Shown here: positions 6,208 to 10,063 of the stretch, in pieces
Position numbering within the stretch: position 1 is the stretch's first letter
Layout of the letters: each line of letters begins with the position of its first letter
Assembly: GCA_030593645.1 (NCBI GenBank)
Contig: JAUVGT010000168.1
Location: 1-10,063, forward strand
DNA length: 10,063 nucleotides
From: Deltaproteobacteria bacterium
GTDB taxonomy: Bacteria; Desulfobacterota; Desulfobacteria; Desulfobacterales; JAUVGT01
Reading direction: 5' to 3'
Translations under genes and position numbers: made by a program
The notes under the pieces: model-generated
The model's database searches: none
What the model saw: the letters and a program-made list of their open reading frames with translations, nothing else
What the model was told of the DNA's origin: nothing

Positions 6208-6234
6208 ACTTTAGCTCACTTTAGTCACTTTGAT
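6056..6234. repeat. CTAAAGTG-type short repeats in inverted arrangement
   Basis: At 6056-6095 there are about four imperfect 9-10 bp units (AGTGCCTAA, AGTGCGCTAA, AGTGACTAA, AATGCCTAA). At 6208-6234 the same motif appears on the opposite strand, so that CTAAAGTGACTAAA (6071-6084) is matched inverted with one or two changes. The arms enclose copies 2 and 3 of the GC-rich repeat. No ORF is present. The block could be a decayed mobile or structural RNA element. Confidence 0.6.
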
Positions 6235-6265
6235 TTATTTCTTATGGCAGAGCCATTTCTCTCTG

Positions 6266-6293
6266 ACCTGGCCCAAAGGACCAGGTTTTATTT
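6266..6293 (+). terminator. Rho-independent terminator, no obvious gene upstream
   Basis: ACCTGG (6266-6271) and CCAGGT (6281-6286) form a stem that extends by two more pairs past one mismatch. It is followed by TTTTATTT. It lies nearly 300 bp after lptA on the same strand, with only repeats in between, so it is either a second back-up terminator for lptA or the end of an unrecognised transcript. Confidence 0.6.
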
Positions 6294-6349
6294 GATAAAA
6301 TAAATATTCGGAACAGATAAATCAGGGCAGCCACAATAGGCGGCCCTTA

Positions 6350-6507
6350 GGGTTCGCGTAAAAACAAATTCACAAATTTTAAGGGTCGAGGCGCCCAGTC
6401 GGCAAGGCGCAAAAGCGCAGAAATATCAAGCATATTTCGAGCTTTTGCAACGCAGCCGAATGGGATGATTCGCCCTTTAAAATGTGAAGTTATTTTTGCG
6501 CGAACCC
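6350..6507. mobile_element. 158-bp large palindromic MITE-like element
   Basis: Ends GGGTTCGCG (6350-6358) and CGCGAACCC (6499-6507) are perfect inverses. The symmetry continues imperfectly for about 40 bp per arm (AAAAACAAATTCACA against a TGTGAAGTTATTTTT arm, then TTTTAAGGG against CCCTTTAAAA). The centre is a compact hairpin, GAAATAT-CAAGC-ATATTTC (6420-6438), flanked by GCAAAAGC and GCTTTTGC. The midpoint of the ends (6428.5) coincides with this hairpin. A TTA triplet borders both ends (6347-6349, 6508-6510) and may be a target duplication. There is no ORF. It probably forms a long cruciform or RNA hairpin between the convergent lptA and lipoprotein genes. Confidence 0.7.
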
Positions 6508-6560
6508 TTACGCCTGGTCGAAGATTTTGAAACCGTTTCTAATCAACTGCGTTCAATCCT

Positions 6561-7184
6561 TTATTTTTTTTTCCTTTTCTTTTTCTTTTTCTTTTTCTTA
6601 TCTGGTTTCTTTTCGGCTTCTCCCTCATTTACTAATTCCCATTCCTGAGCCTTTTTTTTAAGATTCTGAACCTTGTTTTCCTGAGAATTTATCTTCTTTG
6701 TTGATTCCTTTATTTTGATATCGAGAGAAATATAGTCAGCCTCGGCATTCAGCCTCTTTGATTTTACCTTAAGTTTCTTTGATGTCAATTTGGAGACCAT
6801 CTTTGCATTCTTTTCTTTTTCACCGAGCTCTGAATTGTCTATCGCTTCCCACTTTTTAATCACAATAGTATGTTCGATTTCTTCATATTTATATTTCTCA
6901 ATATTGAGTCCAAGTGCGGCGTATTTTTTCCCAAGAATAGCTCGATCCTTTTTCATTTTCGCAAGGGATAATATTTCATCCGCAAGTATTTGCCTGGCTT
7001 CAGCTGCTTTTAATTCTTCTTCTGCTTTTTTTACTTCGCCCCGCAACGACTCAGGCACTTTCGCGTATGCGCCCTTTTCCGTTTTCTTTTTTGAACCTGT
7101 ACTCAATAATGAAGTCGTCACACAACCGGACAAAAAGAATAATGCCACCGCTATTACCGAACTGACACACAAGATTTTTTTCAT
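6561..7184 (-). CDS. Lysine-rich coiled-coil lipoprotein, function unknown
   Basis: Predicted lipoprotein of 207 residues that I cannot assign to a named family. The signal peptide MKKILCVSSVIAVALFFLSG is followed by C21 in the lipobox LSGC. After a short polar linker, residues about 45-190 are almost entirely charged and alanine/leucine-rich helix with heptad-like spacing (EVKKAEEELKAAEARQILADE, LNAEADYISLDIKIKESTKKINSQENKVQNLKKKAQEW), suggesting an extended periplasmic coiled coil. It ends in a tail of about 16 residues that are nearly all lysine. Start is ATG 7184 with GAGGAGG 10 bases upstream, a strong site. It lies 50 bp after the TPR gene and is probably the last gene of the murJ-ftsB-TPR unit. 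The basic tail could contact peptidoglycan or anionic lipid; that is inference. Confidence 0.85.
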   Translation of the reverse strand: MKKILCVSSVIAVALFFLSGCVTTSLLSTGSKKKTEKGAYAKVPESLRGEVKKAEEELKAAEARQILADEILSLAKMKKDRAILGKKYAALGLNIEKYKYEEIEHTIVIKKWEAIDNSELGEKEKNAKMVSKLTSKKLKVKSKRLNAEADYISLDIKIKESTKKINSQENKVQNLKKKAQEWELVNEGEAEKKPDKKKKKKKKRKKK

Positions 7185-7234
7185 GATAGCTACGCCTCCT
7201 CGTAAGTTGTCAATACCATACGATATAATCCAGG

Positions 7235-7501
7235 TTATAATTTGCTTTTTAATTTTTTCAGTTGTTTGAGTCTTTTATGTTTTAAAACCAGGTTTATCCA
7301 TTCAGTGAACAATGGAACCAGCCTCTCTTTATTTTTTGTTTCCACTAATTTTTGTTCGGCTTTTGCCAGCAGCTCATCCAGATCTTCCCTGCCAGGCTCT
7401 TTTTTTAAAAGTTTCCGGTAGATTTTCACCGCTTGATTATGATGCCCCTGGTCAGTATATACTTTGGCCATGGTCACAGTTAGAAAATCATCATTATCCA
7501 T
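7235..7501 (-). CDS. Small TPR-repeat protein
   Basis: A soluble protein of 88 residues with no signal peptide. The segment TMAKVYTDQGHHNQAVKIYRKLLKKEPGREDLDELLAKAE fits one tetratricopeptide repeat plus the first helix of a second. The C-terminal part is amphipathic and basic (LVLKHKRLKQLKKLKSKL). TPR units mediate protein-protein contacts; no partner can be named from sequence. The start is taken as ATG 7501-7499, because AAAGGA lies 9 bases upstream. The TTG three codons earlier would touch the ribosome site and is unlikely. The gene lies 142 bp after the ftsB-like gene and 50 bp before the coiled-coil lipoprotein, all on one strand. No promoter or terminator is evident in 7502-7643. Confidence 0.8.
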   Translation of the reverse strand: MDNDDFLTVTMAKVYTDQGHHNQAVKIYRKLLKKEPGREDLDELLAKAEQKLVETKNKERLVPLFTEWINLVLKHKRLKQLKKLKSKL

Positions 7502-7510
7502 TTTTTTCAA

Positions 7511-7516
7511 TCCTTT
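7511..7516 (-). promoter_or_regulatory. Ribosome binding site setting the ATG start of the TPR gene
   Basis: AAAGGA on the minus strand is 9 bases before ATG 7501-7499 but directly abuts the in-frame TTG at 7510-7508. This spacing favours the ATG and an 88-residue product. Confidence 0.65.
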
Positions 7517-7643
7517 ATTAGATATTTTACTTATTTTTCAGCGGCTTCAATATCATTTCATATTCTACTGAAACCACTCATAATCAAAACTTCTGTCCAA
7601 AACCGTCACTTACCGAAAAACAAGACGCTGTTAATGGATTTGT

Positions 7644-7931
7644 TCATTTTGTATTTGTTGGTTTAATAATCAGTTCATCTTTCCTTATCATACCCAGCTC
7701 TCTTCTAGCAATAGATTCAATATAATCAGTGTCATTTTTTAAACGCTCTATATCTTCAAATAAAATTAGGTTACTCATCGCAAGGCTTTCATTTTTTTCA
7801 ACCACAATATCTCTTTCAGTTTTAAGCAGATTAAGGTCTGCTAAACCATTCTCCCCAAATAAAATGAACAGGAACAAAGAGCAGAGCACCAGTATCGCAA
7901 TAAACAGCAGGACGTTTTGTCTCAAAATCAT
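7644..7931 (-). CDS. ftsB: FtsB/DivIC-family septum formation protein
   Basis: A small bitopic membrane protein of the divisome. In the family it forms a coiled-coil complex with FtsL and FtsQ and helps activate septal peptidoglycan synthesis. The 95 residues match the family layout: a short cytosolic N-terminus, one membrane span (about 7-25), a FGENGL juxtamembrane motif, a coiled coil (about 32-66) and the conserved end D-x-DYIESIARRELGMI (67-82), followed by KDELII. The ATG (7931-7929) overlaps the murJ TGA stop as ATGA, so translation is probably coupled; no strong ribosome site is needed or seen. The symbol is given by family; DivIC-like would be equally fair. Placement behind murJ joins lipid II export and septation in one transcript. 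Confidence 0.88.
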   Translation of the reverse strand: MILRQNVLLFIAILVLCSLFLFILFGENGLADLNLLKTERDIVVEKNESLAMSNLILFEDIERLKNDTDYIESIARRELGMIRKDELIIKPTNTK

Positions 7932-9505
7932 CGTTGTCTTATCCCGTTAATAATCATTTGCAGCAACATTTTAATTTCCAGTCCATTTAATATATACGAA
8001 AAAACACCGTAAGTAAACACACCGGCGATAATGCATCCCAAAAGATTGATGGCGCCAATTTCAACCGAGCCTGATCCTTTTAAAATACTCAGGTGATAAA
8101 AGGCCCATACCACCAACCCCATGAGCAGGGAACTTAATACGGTTTTACACGAAGTTTTGATTATCGTTCTTAATCCCAGCGGCCCCAGCTTTATTCTCAA
8201 TGTGCAAATCAGCAGCACCAGGTTCAACATGGAGGCGAGTGACAGGGACAGTGCTATTCCGCTGTGCCCCATAAACCGCATGAGAAGAACCCCCATAATG
8301 ATGTTTGCAAAAATCGATATCCCGGCCATTCTGATCGGGGTTTTTGTATCTTCTACAGCGAAAAATACTCCAATTACAATCCTTACGGCTGCAAAAGCCC
8401 AGAGCCCCACACTGTAATATAAAAGCGCGAGGGCTGTCAATTCGGTTGCCTGGGCATCAAAAGCTCCTCGTTGAAAAAGAAAAGCAACAATCGGTTCTCT
8501 TAGAATGATGAGTCCGATCATGGATGGAATCGTTATGAAAACAACAATTTTCATCGAATATCCGAAGATATGGATCATACCCCGTATATCTTTTGAGACG
8601 GCCAGCCTTGAAAAACTAGGCAGTACCGCTATTGCAACCGCAATACCAAAGACACCCAGGGGAAACTGCACCATTCGGTCCGCAAAATACAGATAGGTGA
8701 TACTCCCTTCCGGACAAAAGGATGCTAAAAGACTGCCGGTCAATGTATTGATTTGAAAAACGGATGCGCCAATGATTACCGGTAAAAATCGAGCCCCTAT
8801 TTTTTTTAGCCCGGAATGAAAAAAGCCGGCTGTTTTTCGAATATTAATCCCTTTACGTATCAGAAACGGTATCTGAAGTGCCAGCTGCAGGATTCCGCCA
8901 GCCACAACTCCCGCAGCCAGAGTGTAAACACGAATTTCAGGATTTTCTGTAATGAACGAAACAATAAGCACCGAGCCGATCATGGCAATGTTCAATAAAA
9001 TGGGAGCTATCGCAGGAGCGGCAAAATGGCCCAGCACATTCAGCAGCCCCGTGCATAGCGCTACCATTCCAATAAAAAAAACATATGGAATCATAATGCG
9101 TGTTAGAGTGACAGTAAGCGCAAATTTTTCAGGAATATCCGAAAAACCAAACGCAATGGTTTTCACAATCCAGGGAGCGGCAAGAACACCAATAATCACA
9201 AGCAACGCCAGTAAAGCGGCCAGAAATCTTAAAGCTGAAAGAGCGAGCTCAAAGGCTTCTTCTCTGCCCTTGTTGTTAATATAATCAGTAAAAACAGGAA
9301 TAATCGAAACACTTAATGTGCCCTCTCCAAATAATCGTCTCAATAAATTTGGAATTCTAAAAGCGGCTATGAAAGCATCCGCAATGGGTCCGGCCCCAAA
9401 AAAGCCTGCAATGATGATGTCCCTGACATACCCCAAAATACGGCTGATTAATGTAAATGTTCCGACAGTACCGGCCGCTTTTGTAATTTGAACATTTTCC
9501 GTCAT
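7928..9505 (-). CDS. murJ: Lipid II flippase MurJ (MviN family)
   Basis: Inner-membrane flippase of the MOP superfamily that moves lipid II to the periplasm for peptidoglycan synthesis. The 525 residues form about 14 hydrophobic spans, the normal size. The N-terminal signature is intact: ISRILGYVRDIIIAGFFGAG and DAFIAAFRIPNLLRRLFGEG. R22, R28, D43 and R56 occupy the positions of the essential E. coli residues R18, R24, D39 and R52. The mid-protein motif YFADRMVQFPLGVFGIAVA carries the arginine matching E. coli R270. Start is ATG 9505-9503, with a GGA about 5-8 bases upstream. It is the first gene of a minus-strand cluster with ftsB (ATGA overlap), the TPR gene and a lipoprotein, and is divergent from rpsT across 148 bp. 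I do not see a convincing promoter for it. Confidence 0.95.
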   Translation of the reverse strand: MTENVQITKAAGTVGTFTLISRILGYVRDIIIAGFFGAGPIADAFIAAFRIPNLLRRLFGEGTLSVSIIPVFTDYINNKGREEAFELALSALRFLAALLALLVIIGVLAAPWIVKTIAFGFSDIPEKFALTVTLTRIMIPYVFFIGMVALCTGLLNVLGHFAAPAIAPILLNIAMIGSVLIVSFITENPEIRVYTLAAGVVAGGILQLALQIPFLIRKGINIRKTAGFFHSGLKKIGARFLPVIIGASVFQINTLTGSLLASFCPEGSITYLYFADRMVQFPLGVFGIAVAIAVLPSFSRLAVSKDIRGMIHIFGYSMKIVVFITIPSMIGLIILREPIVAFLFQRGAFDAQATELTALALLYYSVGLWAFAAVRIVIGVFFAVEDTKTPIRMAGISIFANIIMGVLLMRFMGHSGIALSLSLASMLNLVLLICTLRIKLGPLGLRTIIKTSCKTVLSSLLMGLVVWAFYHLSILKGSGSVEIGAINLLGCIIAGVFTYGVFSYILNGLEIKMLLQMIINGIRQR

Positions 9506-9586
9506 AAATCCAGGTCCAGGGAGCTCAGTACCAGTGTAAACGACTGAAGCAATAAAAGTGGTTTATGGAATTCAGTTAAAATATCC

Positions 9587-9629
9587 TTGACATGCATGTT
9601 TCATTATTATATGGGTTCTTTTTTATAAT
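9587..9629 (+). promoter_or_regulatory. Promoter region for rpsT
   Basis: A perfect TTGACA (9587-9592) is followed by TATATG at 15 bases (9608-9613) or TATGGG at 17 bases (9610-9615). A separate perfect TATAAT lies at 9624-9629 with only a weak TTCATT (9600-9605) as -35 at 18 bases. Either would give a short leader of about 20-35 nt. The two may be tandem promoters, as is common for ribosomal protein genes. Confidence 0.6.
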
Positions 9630-9640
9630 TTTTTACTATA

Positions 9641-9645
9641 AGGAG
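9641..9645 (+). promoter_or_regulatory. Ribosome binding site for the TTG start of rpsT
   Basis: AGGAG is 8 bases before TTG 9654. The S20 family start (M-A-N-H-K) fits this codon exactly, so the TTG start is secure. Confidence 0.9.
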
Positions 9646-9653
9646 CAACTATT

Positions 9654-9920
9654 TTGGCGAATCATAAATCAGCATTAAAACGCGCCGGGCAAAATGAAAT
9701 CAGGCGTATTCGAAATAAGGCTGTTAAGACCCGGGTAAAGAATATTACCAAAGAAGTGCGTGCAGCAGTGGATGAAACACAGAAGGATAAAGCTTTAGCA
9801 GAACTCAACATTGCGCAATCTATCATTGACACTGCAGCAAAAAAAGGTGTTCTGCACAAAAAAACCGCCGCCCGCAAAATATCCCGTCTTTCGAAACTTA
9901 TTAATTCCATTAATTCCTGA
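9654..9920 (+). CDS. rpsT: 30S ribosomal protein S20
   Basis: A small basic protein that binds 16S rRNA in the body of the 30S subunit. The 88 residues match the family length and start: MANHKSALKRAGQNEIRRIRNKAVKTRVK, then a long helix and the typical KKGVLHKKTAARKISRLSKLINSI end. Translation begins at TTG 9654-9656 with AGGAG 8 bases upstream. E. coli rpsT also starts with UUG and is translationally autoregulated by S20, so the rare start may be a conserved control feature; the extension to this organism is inference. It is monocistronic here, divergent from murJ and followed by a hairpin at 9939. Confidence 0.98.
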   Translation: MANHKSALKRAGQNEIRRIRNKAVKTRVKNITKEVRAAVDETQKDKALAELNIAQSIIDTAAKKGVLHKKTAARKISRLSKLINSINS

Positions 9921-9938
9921 CTTTAAGATAAATAATTG

Positions 9939-9978
9939 GGGTGGTCAGTTACAAGAGTATGATGTATTCTGATCACCC
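9939..9978 (+). terminator. Hairpin after rpsT, probable weak terminator
   Basis: GGGTGGTCAG (9939-9948) and CTGATCACCC (9969-9978) form a 10-bp stem with one G-U pair and a 20-nt loop, starting 18 bases after the rpsT stop. The T run after it is poor (GCTTTCC), so it may act as a processing or stability hairpin instead. The remaining bases to 10063 show nothing I can assign. Confidence 0.45.
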
Positions 9979-10063
9979 GCTTTCCACAGAGTCCGCCTTT
10001 CCCCAGATTCCACTTATCCGCATTCCCATTTTGCTCCAACACCGAAATTGGACCTGAGGGGGG

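Noticed and set aside
6003..6234. Possible CRISPR array
   Set aside because: Repeats differ in length and sequence, two are adjacent with no spacer, the other gap is 115 bp, and no cas gene is present.
6790..7269. Plus-strand open frame of 159 codons
   Set aside because: It is the mirror of the lysine/glutamate-rich coiled-coil lipoprotein; its Phe/Ser/Ile-rich content is an antisense artefact.
9939..9978. Possible tRNA or leader RNA after rpsT
   Set aside because: There is a single long hairpin with a 20-nt loop; no cloverleaf, no TTC-box and no anticodon arm can be drawn.

Overview
The window reads as a chromosomal core region of a Gram-negative, moderately AT-rich bacterium. It most resembles a member of the Desulfobacterota (former Deltaproteobacteria, Desulfobacterales-like). 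This placement is inference from three things: the style of the RpoD, DnaG and MurJ proteins, the LPS-export and lipoprotein genes, and the intergenic palindromes. No rRNA gene or other marker settles it.

Left part (1-4496, all minus strand). Transcription runs right to left: hisB (histidine synthesis), an unassigned lipoprotein, dnaG (primase) and the first 324 codons of rpoD (main sigma factor), which leaves the window at base 1. dnaG-rpoD is the conserved core of the macromolecular synthesis operon. Its usual first gene rpsU is absent here, and a strong sigma70-type promoter (TTGACA-17-TATTCT) lies between the lipoprotein gene and dnaG.

Middle part (4497-6560). This is a gene-poor stretch. 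It holds an imperfect palindromic element of about 150 bp with a duplicated end, a 54-residue four-cysteine protein, a possible short RNA with a very clear terminator, and a solitary lptA-like gene with its own promoter candidate and terminator. After lptA come about 590 bp of stacked repeats: three GC-rich hairpin repeats, short CTAAAGTG-type repeats in opposite orientations, a terminator, and a second large palindromic element of 158 bp.

Right part (6561-10063). A minus-strand envelope cluster runs murJ (lipid II flippase), ftsB/divIC-like (divisome, overlapping murJ by ATGA), a small TPR protein and a coiled-coil lipoprotein. Divergent from murJ on the plus strand is rpsT (ribosomal protein S20, TTG start), followed by a hairpin and about 85 bp with nothing recognisable.

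Most genes are housekeeping. I do not see a new defence, mobile or metabolic system. The least explained parts are the two palindromic elements (possibly one family), the short-RNA candidate at about 5170-5237, the Cys4 small protein, and the two unassigned lipoproteins.
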